Positions 33,427-44,785 of a stretch of DNA of 64,000 nucleotides are shown one piece after another (the stretch's first letter is position 1; each line of letters begins with the position of its first letter). The notes under the pieces are model-generated. The model ran no database searches, had not been told where the DNA came from, and saw only the letters and a program-made list of their open reading frames with translations. The stretch is from Sporobolomyces roseus. Its lineage: Eukaryota; Basidiomycota; Microbotryomycetes; Sporidiobolales; Sporidiobolaceae. The position numbers and the translations under genes were made by a program. The stretch lies in contig JADILM010000001.1 of the NCBI GenBank assembly GCA_016617785.1, positions 3,658,001 through 3,722,000 on the forward strand. The letters run 5' to 3'.

Positions 33427-34681
33427 AGTGAGTTCCACAGATCCACTTTAAATAGGCTCTCCTATCTTTCGACTAGTTGAATTGATTCACCCGTCTCACA
33501 GTGGACGATCTATCCCTATCCTCCTCTGCTTCATACGCAAACTCATGGATCTCGTAAGCCCCCCCCTCCCTCACCTTCGTTTGAGAGGGAAACGAGCGAT
33601 ATCCGAACTAAACCTCCCATTCTCAGGTGGTTCCTCGCTTCGAAAGGGAACGAATACTTCTGTGAAGTCGACGAAGAGTACATTGTAGATCGATTCAATT
33701 TGACTGGCTTGAACGCTGAAGTGTCGGGTTATTCGGCCGCTTTGGATTTAATCACTGATACGGCTGGTATGCACTCTCCTCTCTTTTCATCCTGTCACAA
33801 TTTAGACAGAACTGATGTGGAAGTAGAGTGGTCACAGCGGACGAGGATCTGAACGATGAACAGAGAGAACAGTTGGAAACTTCTGCTAGACATCTTTATG
33901 GATTGATTCATGCGAGGTTCATCATTACTTCGAGAGGGTTGAGTAAAATGGTGAGCAATCACCCAAAAGCTTCACGATAACTCTGGCTTTCTGTCTCACG
34001 TGAGTCGTGGCGTTGCTTTCACAGATCGATAAATACAAGAAAGGAGATTTTGGTCGATGTCCCCGAGTACTCTGTTATGGTCAATCCTTGCTCCCCCTCG
34101 GACTCTCCGACATTCCCTATCAAAAAGCCGTCAAACTCTACTGTCCCCGCTGCGAAGACCTCTACTCGCCTAAATCCAGTCGACACGGTTCGATCGATGG
34201 AGCCTACTTCGGTTCAACGTTTTGTCACATGTTATTCATGGTGTATCCAGGAATGATCCCTTCGAAATCAGTACCAGGTGGTTCAGCAGGTGGATCACAT
34301 CATCACCACTCTTCGAATTTGGGAGGAGGAAGTAATAATGGAGGTGGTGGGAATCATGGGGGAGGTCAACCTCAAAGTGCTAGTACGAATACTGGAGGTT
34401 CAGGATTGATGGGGAGTGTAGGACAAGGTGGGAGTACAGCAGGGTTGGGAAGTCAGGTCGCGAGTAAAGTAGAGAGGGTTAGACCGAGAATCTTTGGGTT
34501 CCAGGTTCATGAACATGCGAGGTTGTTGAGGTGGCAAGAGAAAATCAGGGATCAGTGAGTTTTCAGCCTCCTCTATTCATCCTCGACTTGCAAGAGCTGA
34601 TGAGAAACGATGAGCGAACTCAGACAAATCTCGAGATTGGAAGAACATGAAAGACAAGGACAAATCGAACGACTCGACTAG
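33427..34681 (+). CDS. CKB1: Casein kinase II regulatory (beta) subunit
   Basis: Regulatory subunit of the CK2 tetramer. The protein starts [20 protein letters not shown], then [14 protein letters not shown] and RFNLTGL. The acidic loop is [13 protein letters not shown], the zinc finger CPRVLC...CPRCEDLY, and the C-terminal block [20 protein letters not shown]. The exon set 33427, 33502-33553, 33627-33766, 33838-33950, 34025-34554 and 34624-34681 closes in frame at 297 aa. The ATG is built across the intron 33428-33501: A at 33427 plus TG at 33502. The upstream plus strand (33121-33427) has no ATG at all. A Gly/Ser/His/Asn-rich insert of about 60 residues lies between the zinc-finger domain (YPGMIPSK) and [11 protein letters not shown]. 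Confidence 0.93.
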
Positions 34682-35031
34682 CTTTTACTCCCTCCCTCCC
34701 TCGCTCAACTTCATCTCTCCTCGCTAACTCTACTCGCAACAAACCATTTCTCCCTCGTCGTTCACTCCCTACCTCGCAGCAAACCAATAATCTCTCTTCT
34801 CTGACCTGTTCTTTTGAGTTCTCTTTTTTTTTTTTGGGTGTAGTATACCTCTCTCTCTCTCTGTTCCTTTCTTCTGTGCGCTGTAAAAGATCTATACAGC
34901 ATTCTCTCTCGCCTTACTCCTTCGAACTCGTGTCGAATCGACGAATGCGAGAGTTGAGCAAGAAGGGAAACACGACTGATTTACAACAAAAAGAGAAAGC
35001 AGCTCATTCATATCTATCTCTACGGCGGTAC
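34682..35031. other. Convergent 3' region between CK2 beta and BOL2
   Basis: 3' UTRs only. A T12 run at 34824-34835 followed by a CT repeat is low complexity. Confidence 0.5.
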
Positions 35032-35681
35032 TCATGCTTCGACAAGTTTGACATTCTCGAATTGTTTCGGTGTGAAGGTTTTCTACTCCACGAACGGATT
35101 CTCAGTCAGGTCGCAAGCGAAAGAAGTGAAACGAAATTCAGAGAGAGGGAATGAGGTTGCGTACTTGGGTGAAAGCGTGTAGCTCTGCAATCTCTTCTTT
35201 CAGTTTCTCATTGACTGCAGAGAGAGGGAAGAGCGACGGGGTGAGGATTAGTAGCTGGAAGAGAAGGAAAGTGGGAATGCGAGAAAAGCGACTCTGCGAA
35301 ACTTTACCTTCTCGATGTCTTTTGAGCGTAGTTTTGCCTTCGAATGAAGGAGTCACGATGATCACTTCGTAGGACTGTCAATAGGAGGGAGGGAGTCAGT
35401 TGGAGTGAAGGATAGAGTGGAAGAAGGGAAGTTTGAACGAACTGCACCGCAACCACCTTTAGACAAGAGCGAGGGAGTGAGCTACGAAGCACCTGGAGAG
35501 CGAGGAAGAGGTAGAGCTTACCAGAGATATCGAATACTTGCTGTTTGAGAGTGAAGGAGGAGATGCAATCAGATCAAGATCTCAATCAGCCAAAAAAAAG
35601 GAAGGAAGAACGAACGACATGAGTGAGATCAGGCCATGAATCCCTGATCTTCTTCTCTAATGATTCTTGTGATACTGGCAT
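35032..35681 (-). CDS. BOL2: BolA-like protein, BOL2/Fra2 (BOLA2) type
   Basis: Small BolA protein that, with a monothiol glutaredoxin, binds a [2Fe-2S] cluster and takes part in iron signalling/Fe-S trafficking. Spliced protein of 88 aa: MPVSQESLEKKIRDSWPDL, HVQVFDISGGCGASYEVII, TPSFEGKTTLKRHREVNEKL, KEEIAELHAFTQKTFTPKQF. The Cys in GGCGA and the KRHR-VNE-L and HAF-QKT-TP blocks are BOLA2 marks. The GGCGA segment sits on a 14-nt micro-exon (35443-35456). No mitochondrial presequence, so cytosolic/nuclear. Five or more exons in 650 bp. Start codon 35681 lies 88 bp from the divergent FAS1 gene start. Confidence 0.9.
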
Positions 35682-35769
35682 TGCTATTCAATCTCAAGGC
35701 GTAGATGGACGAACAAGAGAGAATGATGAAACGCTTTCACTCTCCTCTCCCCTCAATAATTCAGCGAAG
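35682..35769. promoter_or_regulatory. Compact divergent promoter BOL2 / FAS1 gene
   Basis: Only 88 bp separate the two start codons, so the promoters must overlap or one transcript must start inside the other gene. Confidence 0.5.
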
Positions 35770-36428
35770 ATGCGATCTACTACTTTATGGTGTACATTAG
35801 CAGGTCTACTATCGACTACACTAGCAGCGACACTCCCTCCACTTGAACAACAACCTCAACTCCCCTTCTTAGACAATTCAATGACTCCATCAACTTCCTC
35901 CTCTCCCTCCCTGACCGACCTCCTCACTCGTTCAAAGAGTTCAATCTTCTATGGTTACATTAGGGAATCCACTTCGATCTCGACTAGACTAGCGAACCCT
36001 CTTGGAGAGACCACAATTCTTGCCCCTTTGAACTCGGCGATTCTTTCATTGGCGAGGAAACCTCATCAAGGTCCACCTGAACCAGCAGAGGGTCACGTTG
36101 TAGGGTATTCGGGGTCGAGGGAGGATGAACAGGATAGAGCGGATTATCTCGAGAATTGGATTAAGAGACATATGATCGAAGGAAAGGTTGATTTCGCTGA
36201 AAGGAGGGAGTATGAGACGCTACATGACGGAGAGAAAGTGTCGTTCGTTAAAGGAGACGGAGTGGTGAAGTACAAGGTCATGCCGGGAGATGTCGAAGTC
36301 GTAGAAATCGAACAGGTGAATCCTACTTGCTCTTAATTCTCGCTCTTGAATCGCTGACTGTTGCGCAATGTCTCCAGGCGTCGAATGGAGTCATTCTGTA
36401 CCTTCGAGGTACCCTCAATATTGACTGA
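35770..36428 (+). CDS. Secreted fasciclin (FAS1)-domain protein, short
   Basis: Signal peptide MRSTTLWCTLAGLLSTTLAA, then a Pro/Gln-rich stretch and one FAS1-like domain: LTDLLTRSKSSIFYGYIRES, TTILAPLNSAILSLARKP and YLENWIKRHMIEGKVDF. It closes with ASNGVILYLRGTLNID in a small second exon after one intron (acceptor near 36377). TTILAPLNSA corresponds to the FAS1 H1 box and NGVI-V-G-L to the end of H2. About 190 residues. Likely cell-surface or extracellular; a role in adhesion is known for the family only. An in-frame ATG 147 bp upstream would remove the signal peptide from the N-terminus, so 35770 was preferred. Confidence 0.82.
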
Positions 36429-37592
36429 ACGATGTGTTGAGCGACTTGTATCCTAACTTTCTTGTTGTTTTTCTGTAACCGATGAATATTGATTCTTCTC
36501 TCTCGTCCGGTGTTTCCAGTGTTTTGGCTCGATCTTCGTCTACTTTGCTCTCATCTAACCGCACGGGCATTCACTCGACATCAAACGAGAAAGCGCGCTA
36601 CGACGACGGCTCTCAATCAAGCATGCCTTACTCTCCACCAACGAGAAAAGCTTCTTGTAACTCTCGTTCGTTTCTCATCAATCAAGTCAATCAATCGCAA
36701 CGATCTCTTTCGCAGCCTGATTCCGTGTTCCAAGTTCTTCATCTCCCGAACTCTCCGACATGTATTCTCTCGAAAAGCGGGCGACGATTCACACCGACTC
36801 GCTTCACAGTGATCGACTTCTTCGAACCCCTTCGGCAAAAGAAACGATGAGATGTGATAACCTCGAGGGAAGGTGACAGGAAACGCGCTAATCGCGTTCT
36901 GTATCGTTGAACTTTTCAACTTTTCGACGTGAAGAATGCTGGATACCGATCTTAAATTCGTGGTTTCTTTCTCCAAGGGCTTCTTCGGCCGGCCGTGCAC
37001 GATAGAGAGCTCACCGCATGAAAAGAACAACCGGGAAAGAAGGTCGTCGGAAACTGCTCCGAGGAGAGGAAAAGGTGAGCTTTAACTTTTCTAATGAGAA
37101 GGCATAACGAATGCGTTGACTTTTTGTGCTCCTATTCGTTCGACTTGGTATACTATCTCGACTGACCCTGCGATTGAACGTTCTACAATGCTTCATCAAT
37201 CTATCAACCCTTCGAACGCGATCGTAAAGATCGAAGCGAGTCTTTTGTCCGCCTTTTCGTTCAATTTTCATTTCGACAAGTTGTGCCTTTGCCGGGTAGG
37301 ATGGAAGTTACAAAAAGGCGGAGGGGAAAGAAGATTAGACTTGGTGCCTAGGTTGACCAGGTTTCTCTCTCAAACAAACAAACAAACAAACTGTCCGCGC
37401 GCGTCCATTCGAAAGGAAACGACCCTCGAATACTTTCCTCTCTTCTCTTCTTCTTCTCTCTTCATTCCACTCTCTCGCCTTCAAGTCTTCCCTTCCAACC
37501 CTTCGTCACTCTTTCTTCGACTTCCAAGCGTCTCTCCCTCTCTCTCTCACACTCTTTTCGACAAACCCTCAAAACACTTCTTTTCAATCAAC
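36429..37592. other. Intergenic / 5' region of CPL1-like gene 2
   Basis: About 1.16 kb. It holds an (AAAC)5 microsatellite at 37372-37391 and a CT-rich leader (37430-37590) before the CPL1-like start. No gene is recognised on either strand. Confidence 0.5.
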
Positions 37593-39483
37593 ATGCGTTC
37601 CACCATCGCCGTCGCTTCCCTCGTCTCCCTCGCCGGTCTCGTTGCCGCTCAATCCACCTACGGTCGATTCCCCTGCACCAGTGAGTACTCTCAACGCGCG
37701 AAATACACGAGATTCGGTTACTGACAACGGCTCTCTCACCTTTTTTTCTTTCTTCCTCTTTCCCTCTCAATCCATCAGTCGTCAACGGTGACGGTACCTT
37801 CTCTGCCGGTACGTTTCATCTCGTCTCTCCCTCTTCATGTTGAAGCGCGTTTCAAATCGCGTTTCTTCTTCTTCTTCTCTCGATCTCATCGCTGACGATC
37901 TTTCGCTTCCTACAGATCCTTCCCAATGCTCCGCCGATCTCCTCGTTAACCCTGGTGCCAACGAGGCCGGAACCGGAGTGTATGTTCATTCGCTACTTCC
38001 TCGAGGTCCACTCGAAACTGACTTCGATTACTTTTCTTGTTCTATAGTCAAGGTGATGGTCCTACCCCCGTTAACCCCGAGTGTGTTATGGAGCTCGAGT
38101 CTGGAGCTTACGCTTGCGGTATCGCTGTAAGTCACTTCTCGAACTCTTTGACCTTTCTCGAGAATTCCGAATTGATTCCCCTTCGTCTTCTCGCTTTCTT
38201 CAGGGCGCTACCTGCAGCGACGACACTGGATGTGACAATGGAGCTTGCGTCGGAGGCCAGTGGTATGTCTCCCAATCGCTCTCGACTTCGAACGTTGACA
38301 AAAGGAACTGACTTCCGACCTTTTTCGCTTTCTTTAGCCAAGGAGGTTTCACTCAACAATGCGGATCCAACGACGAGAACTGCCTCGGATTCCTCTACTG
38401 CCTCGACCAAGACTTTGCTACCACCGCTTCCGACACTTGCGGAGGACTCGGTGCTTTCTGCCAGGACTTTAACGCCGCCGTCGAGTCTGAGGAACCTACC
38501 GACAACTACCCCATCTTGTGAGTTACCACAACTTTCACTTCTCCCCCTCTTCGCACTTTTTCGATTCGAGCGAGAAAACTCTCTCGCTCTCAAGTGCTTC
38601 CCGATTCGATCTAGCTACTGACTGTCTTCTATTGCACGTCTAAAGTAACCAGTACTGTGCGTCTGGCTAGTGAGTTACACATTGCTCCCGACTCTACCAT
38701 CGTCGTCAGGTTCGAATAACTGACGTTCTTCGTCGTTCCTCTCAGCTGCGGTTACAACTCCGGTGTTTGCTCCGAACATGTCACAACTGTCGGCGGAGAC
38801 TGCTCGCAAGACGAAAACTTTGTAAGTTTTTCTCTCCTTGATGGCGACACGTCGAGATTCGCTGCTCTGAAAACTCGCCGTTCATCTTTTGTTGTGCTCG
38901 TCCTCACACCTCTCTTCCTCGTCTACAGGCTTGCACCACCACCTCCACCGGACAAGCCCTCACCTGTGACACGACCACGTGAGCTTGATCTTTCTGTGTT
39001 CTCCCCTCGTCCTTTCTGACGATCTTTTTTCTTTCTCCTTCAGCTTCACCTGCCAACTCGCCGCTGTTCCCTCCGGTCGTGCCCGTGCCCGTCGCAACCT
39101 CTCTGCTCGCTCCCTCTGCTCTGCTTCAGGAGAGGAGGCGTGCGCTGTCGAGGGTGGAAAGGGATTCGAGTGCGTTGACACCACCGTACGTTCTTTCTCA
39201 CTTCGTCTAAGCCTTCCCCTGGTACTGACGACCTTTCGCACTTGCCTACAGAGCTCATTGGAGATGTGCGGTGGCTGCAGCGGTAAGGGCGGTGTCGACT
39301 GCACCCAAATCGAGGGTGTCTCGTCGACCGCTTGTGTCAACTCCGTTTGCGAGATCTGGTAAGTCTCTATTCCCGAGGTTTTCGTTGTCATGTCCTAACA
39401 TCTCGCTTTTCCTTCCCTCCTTTAGGTCCTGCGCCGATGGCTTCACCTACGATGCCGCTGCCGAGGCCTGCGTCGCCATCTAA
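37593..39483 (+). CDS. Secreted Cys-rich CPL1-like protein 2
   Basis: Paralogue of the gene at 26288 with the same exon plan. Signal peptide MRSTIAVASLVSLAGLVAA, then QSTYGRFPCT and VVNGDGTFSADPSQC. The Cys-rich middle includes CSDDTGCDNGACVGGQC, GFLYCLDQDFATTASDTCGG and GYCGYNSGVCSEHV. A basic linker (SGRARARRNLSARS) precedes the CPL1 domain: LCSASGEEACAVEGGKGFEC, SLEMCGGCSGKGGVDCT and CVNSVCEIWSCADGFTY, ending EACVAI. The CPL1 domain has the fuller GGCSGKGGVDC loop, unlike protein 1. The 24-nt micro-exon is at 38646-38669. A CT-rich leader suggests robust expression. Confidence 0.9.
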
Positions 39484-40403
39484 GTGTTCCCTTCCCTCCA
39501 TCTTTTCTCCTAGACATTTTCGCACTTCTCTATCTCGCATACCCTTCTACCTCTTTACCTTTTTACCTCGGAATGGATCATATCGGAACTGGAAATAAAG
39601 GGGGATCAACAGCGTTGCTCCTCTCTTGATCCACTATTTTGTCTTTTCTTGTTTACATATGGATCTGCTTATTTTTTTTGGATAGCCCCAACTGACATTG
39701 ACGAAATATCATGAACCCTGCATTATTGCTTTCACACTTACTTCTTGCTCTGCTGTTACGACTGTTCACACGAGAGGAGCGACTCAGCCTTGGCGAAGTT
39801 GGACAGTGAAGAAGCTCGATTCGCAAACCAGCCTGCTTCCGTCTTTTCTCTCCGATTGGCCGCTTCTGGAGAAAGCCTACGTTATGCAGCATCGATGAGG
39901 CACTGTCTCATTGCGAGTGCCTTGTGGTTTCGTCGATCGGAAGCGAGAAGAAACTTCGCAATTTTTTGATCGTCTTCTCCTCTTAACATCACTTCTCGGA
40001 ACACGTATCAGCGCTCATTGGTACTGTTTCGACGCCGAGAGACGTTCCCACGTCAGTAGACGCGCAGAGAAGCGAAGATTGAACGCTTTCGCGGGATCCG
40101 AATTCGAGAAGAAAGCAAGAGCGAAGAAATATCGAAATTCTGATTTTGCTCGATCCGAGCAGAGGAGAGCTCATAGAGATCTCACATGGTCGATAGGAAG
40201 CGAATTATCAAGCGAAGTCAAAGCGAGAGAACTGAAACGACCGCTCGCTCAAACCCTTCCTCTTCCTCTTCCCACACTTCACTTTCCAGCTTTCCGCACC
40301 TTCAGTCGGCACCCAGAAGTCTACAGTAGTCGCCCAATCACTCACAACGCCTCGCCTCGAACTGCCCCACCAGTTCAAACCTCCCGAAGTTTCATCATCA
40401 AGA
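39484..40403. other. Intergenic stretch upstream of F-box/LRR-like gene
   Basis: 920 bp with no recognisable gene; a CT-rich leader at about 40240-40400. Confidence 0.5.
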
Positions 40404-43151
40404 ATGTCACAAACCGACGATGAAGGCCCTCAAGACGATGCGAGCTATTGGGGACAGCCTGAGAGTAGGACTAGAGGCTATGGAGGATCAGCTGGACCAA
40501 GTACTAGACAGGAAACTTCCGCTCAACTCTCTCCAATTTCATCATCAACTTCAAAAAGTAATGGGAAAGGAAAGGAGAAGGAAACGACGGAAGGAACAGA
40601 GGGTGATGTCAAGATGAATGAGGAGGAAGAGAAAGGAGAGGAGGATGTCGCGATCAAGAGAACCAAGGACGATTTACAACTTTTGGCCAACCTCGATCCA
40701 CTCATCGCTGAGAGACTCGTCGAACTCGATCCTACTCCCATCTCAGAGCTCCTCACGACGACCAAGATCATGAAAGCGATTTCGACTCTCACAAGCGCAA
40801 CTTCCATCATGTCAGAGATCGAATCAGCTTACGGAGAAACTCCTACTGGACTCCCCATCGCTACCTACGCAGATATCGTCGAACTTCTCACCTCCGCTCT
40901 CTCCGACATCAGTCAAACTCATCCCAATCTGCGCTCTCCTCCAGCTCCTCTTTCACTCCATCACCTCGAAGTCGCGAGAGCGAAACTCTCTCTTCCTCTT
41001 CAAAACGCTGTTCCACCTCCGACTTCACAATCGTCAGGAGTCGAAGCTCTTCTCTTGATCGGTCCGCACGGCCGCCCTACCGTCTTGCGACCTCCGCCTA
41101 CCCCTCCTTCCGAAACCTCGCTTCTTTTCGCCGAGAATGCACGACTCGCTCTCTCAGCTCTTCGACCCTCTGCCCTCTTCCCATCGCCTTACGTATCCGC
41201 CAGTCCCGCTTCCCCCAGCTTCCCAGCTCGAGATGCTTCTCCTACCACTGGACCTGCACCGATTAGCAGATTACCCTCCGAACTCCTCCTCTACATCATC
41301 CAATTCGCCCGAAGTGCCGCTGCCGAACACGTCGATAATGCAGCGATGGCTCCGAATGGACGTGCAAACGTCGTTAGGGAGGTTTGGAATGGAAGAGGTG
41401 GGAGATCTGTTAGAGACGAGTTTGGAAACCCGATCAATGCGTTGGTCGGATCGCACGCTGCAGGACAGAGATTCACTCTGGCACTTGCGAGAGTTTGTAG
41501 AGCTTGGCTCGAACCCGCTCGAACTGTGCGTATCTCTTTTCGTACGATCGATCACAATTTGTTTATGCTCATGTTACATCTCGATCCTACAGGTCGCACT
41601 CCGTCACGTTTACGTCTATCAAGGATCTCAGCTCGCACAGCTCCTCGACACTCTCCAAAATTCGCCAAGTATCAAACACTCGGTTTCGTCGATTCTAGCT
41701 ATCTCTGCCACACTCCCTCCTCAGAACTCTCCCGAAGCCGCTTCGACGGCTGGTCCGAGCGCCGCCTTGAACCGACTAATCGGCAGTCGACTTGCTGCAA
41801 GACGTGGAAGATCCCCTACTCCCTCCGTCAGTTTCGGTCGTTCGAAGGATCAAGATGGAGTGAAAGGGAAAGTTGAGGAGAAGAGCGCGGCAGAGACTTG
41901 GAGTCAGATCGTCGAACTCTGTTCGAATGTCAAGAAGCTCAAGTTGAGGATCCTTCCTAGCTCGAATCGATGGGCTGTACGTTCCCGTCCCACTCTCGTA
42001 ACTCTCCCGACTACTCAGCTGAAAACTTCCATTTCTGAACAGGGCTTCTCGAGGAACCCTTCGACTACTGAATTCCTCGACGCTGTTCGTTCTCGTTCTA
42101 TTCCATCGAAACGGCAGAATCAAACTGACACGCTCTCGAACGATTTCTCACAGGCTGTTCTCAAAACCCTTTCGACAACCCAAACCCTCACGATTCTCAA
42201 TCTCGCCTTCAGTATCGATTTTGACGAACTCGAAGTCATCATCAACGGTCTCCCAAACCTCGAGCACGTCGCTATTCGCGCCATCGATTGCATCTCGGGT
42301 TCTCCAGCCGTCGCTTCGACGAACCCTCATCCCGCCAACAAGATTCGCACTTTCAAGCTTGGCGACACCAACTCGAGTAACCCTTACAACATTCAAGAGT
42401 ACACCGCACTCTCTGATGTACAGCTTTCCTGGCTTCTCGAACCTCCTATCGTCAACGGAATGTTGAAAGAACTCGATATTTCGATTCTCGTCGATCCTGG
42501 AGTCGGAGGTGGATGGCCAGCAGGTATCCCTGGAGGCCCTGGGGGATTCGGAGCGAACGCAAACGCGCCCCCTTTCGCGAGCTCGACTTTCGCAGATCTT
42601 TTGATGAGGTGCGGAGCGAACCTCGAGAGACTCGTTTTACAGGATGTTAGCGAAGGTGGTGGAGTGAGTCTTCCTTTTCATCCTCTTCTTTCTCTTCGGG
42701 GCCAGCTCGCTGACTACTTTGGAACTTCTCAGCTCAATCCTAACTTTGCAGCGCCTCCTCACAGTCAGTCTCAACCACCGCTTTAACCTCGTACGAGCGG
42801 CCACTCACACTCTTGCTTCTCACAGACTCGAACTTTGATCACGCTCTCACCTCGCTTACCGGACTCAAGGAGATCTCGCTCCAGTTTGCTTATAGCGGTG
42901 CTGGACTTCTCACTTCCCTTTCTTCGCTTCCAACCCTTCGCAATCTCACTCTCGCCGGTACCCCCATCCATACTCCCGCCGAAGCATTCGCCGACAAACT
43001 CGAACACAGTTTCGGAGAACTCGAGACTTTAACGATTTCTGGACAATTCGCTGGTACGAGAGGAGGACAAGGAGGTTGGAACGGAGCTGGATTGAGGAGA
43101 GTCAAACAAGCTGCGAAGGATAGGGGATTGCAAGGAGCTTTCGGAGGATAG
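40404..43151 (+). CDS. F-box/LRR-like protein
   Basis: Large protein with a disordered, acidic/Lys-rich N-terminus (GKEKETTEGTEGDVKMNEEE), then a helical region (LLANLDPLIAERLVELDPTP). The F-box-like segment ISRLPSELLLYIIQFARSAA is followed by RFTLALARVCRAWLEPARTV across an intron, the canonical P-E-L...W spacing widened by a loop. The C-terminal half has irregular Leu-rich repeats: CSNVKKLKLRIL, TLTILNLAFSIDFDELEVII, NLEHVAIRAIDC, LKEISLQFAYSG and LRNLTLAGTPIH. A Gly/Pro-rich loop (GVGGGWPAGIPGGPGGFGAN) interrupts it. It is probably an SCF substrate adaptor with unknown target. The start ATG 40404 is the first of the frame. Confidence 0.75.
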
Positions 43152-43382
43152 GGTAGTCGATCTGTTGCTTTTTCGTCGACTTTGTAGCAATCTTTTTTTT
43201 TCTCGCAGATTTGCCATTTTTCTACTTGCATTCCTGACCAAGCCTACTTTCACTCGCTTGCTTCACTGTCAGAGAGTCTTTCTGTGCTCGAGTTCGCTTC
43301 TTTCGCAACGAGACTCGGGAAGAAAACACAGTTACGAAAGAACAACTTGGTTTCAGATCTATTCAACTGTTTCCTGCACGAA

Positions 43383-44785
43383 TCAAGCAGCGACTGGAGG
43401 AGCAGCGGCGGGAGTTGGTGTAGAGTATTGGGCAGGCTTGAAATCTCGGTCGTAATCTATTGAATCGCAAAAGCACATCAGTCGAAAACTCAGAGAAAGA
43501 GAGCGCAAGCCACAGACGAAGACTCACGCATCTCGTTGAAGTTGACGTTCTCGATCTGTACAGCGAGAGAGAAGATTCGTTAGCTGGAGTTGAGACAAGA
43601 GAGCCGAGATCGCGAAGAACAAAGTAGGGAGGAAAGAGAGCTGAGAAGGGTAGCTTACGAATTTCCATCCATCCCTGAAGAACGAGTGCAGCAAACACGA
43701 CGTCAGTGGATGGCGACAGCAACAGGAAAAAGAGAGATTTGGACGCACTCTGCGATTCGATAAACGTTGCAAGTATTTCCCGAGAAGGCATCCCTGTGAC
43801 TCGCAGCGTAGATACTCCTCCTTCCAAGTTCCTCCGCTTCCTCATTGGTCAGATCCCATCGGTAGCCTTGATCCAACACACCGTAAGCGAACGTTGATCC
43901 CGAACCGACCGAGAACAAATCCCCTTTCAATCGAGTACCATCTGAATCGACATAGTACACTGCTGGTCCAGTCTTGTCCCATCCACAGATCATCGTTCCC
44001 ATTGAGAGTCCCATTCCTTTGTAGGAGTAGACGAGGTTGGAAAGGTATTTTGAGGCGGCGGCGACTGAGATTCGCTCGTGGTTACGAAGTTCGTGAAGTC
44101 GACATTGAATACCGAGGTAGGTCTCCCAGTATTGACAATCAGCTGCAACTCAATCAAAGTATCGTCAGCGGCTCTTAAATCTCGACAACTTAGAAACGAA
44201 AACGCACCAGCTCCTCCGGCCATAGTTCCCAATAAGTAAGGGTTGATCTCGATAACCTTCTTGACCGTTCCCGAAGCTATAAGGGTACGACATAGTCAGT
44301 TTCTTGACGAGTAGGAACCGAAAGAGGAGGTGAATTAACCAATGTAAGAACCAGCGGTAGCCCTCGAATCTACTGCGACGATGATTCCACCTTGATACTT
44401 GAATGCGAGGGTAGTCGTACCGTGATTGATCTTGATTCTGCAAGAGGGATCCGAAGCGTCGTCGGTGTGGAGCTGGAGGAAACCAGTAGGCTGAAATATC
44501 ACGAATCTCTCCCGCGTCAGCTAGCGTTCCCTGGAGGAGTAAGAGGGAATAGTGCGCACATCGAGAGCAGGAGGCATGTCGAATTGAGGCATAGGACAAC
44601 GTTCGATTCCTCTTCCTAAAGGGAGTGCGTAACCATACTCTTCAACTCGGTGTACGTCCGAATAGGTAGAGGAGGAAGTAGAAGGTGATTTGGCGAATCT
44701 GTTGACTAGCTTGTCCTGTTCATCGCATGGAGAGTAAGCGAGTTTGATCAAGGAGGAAAGGGGAAAATGATGATGAACTCACCAT
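43383..44785 (-). CDS. PRE2: 20S proteasome subunit beta-5 (chymotrypsin-like)
   Basis: Catalytic beta5 subunit, made with a propeptide cleaved before the catalytic Thr in [20 protein letters not shown]. Further family blocks are [58 protein letters not shown] and [20 protein letters not shown]. The catalytic-site Asp and Lys (VDSRAT, TVKKV) are present. Exon 1 codes only ATG (44783-44785) and is followed directly by GTGAGT; exon 2 continues [15 protein letters not shown]. The C-terminus is an Ala/Pro-rich extension after NVNFNEMHYDRDF. The last exons are very small (DGWKF is a separate exon). Confidence 0.95.

Noticed and set aside
33160..33427. Longer N-terminus for CK2 beta from an open, in-frame upstream stretch
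   Set aside because: It contains no ATG and its Pro/Ser-rich translation has no counterpart in CK2 beta proteins; it fits a leader sequence better.
35623..35769. Upstream in-frame ATG for the FAS1 protein
   Set aside because: It would overlap BOL2 coding sequence and bury the signal peptide; 35770 starts directly with a signal peptide.
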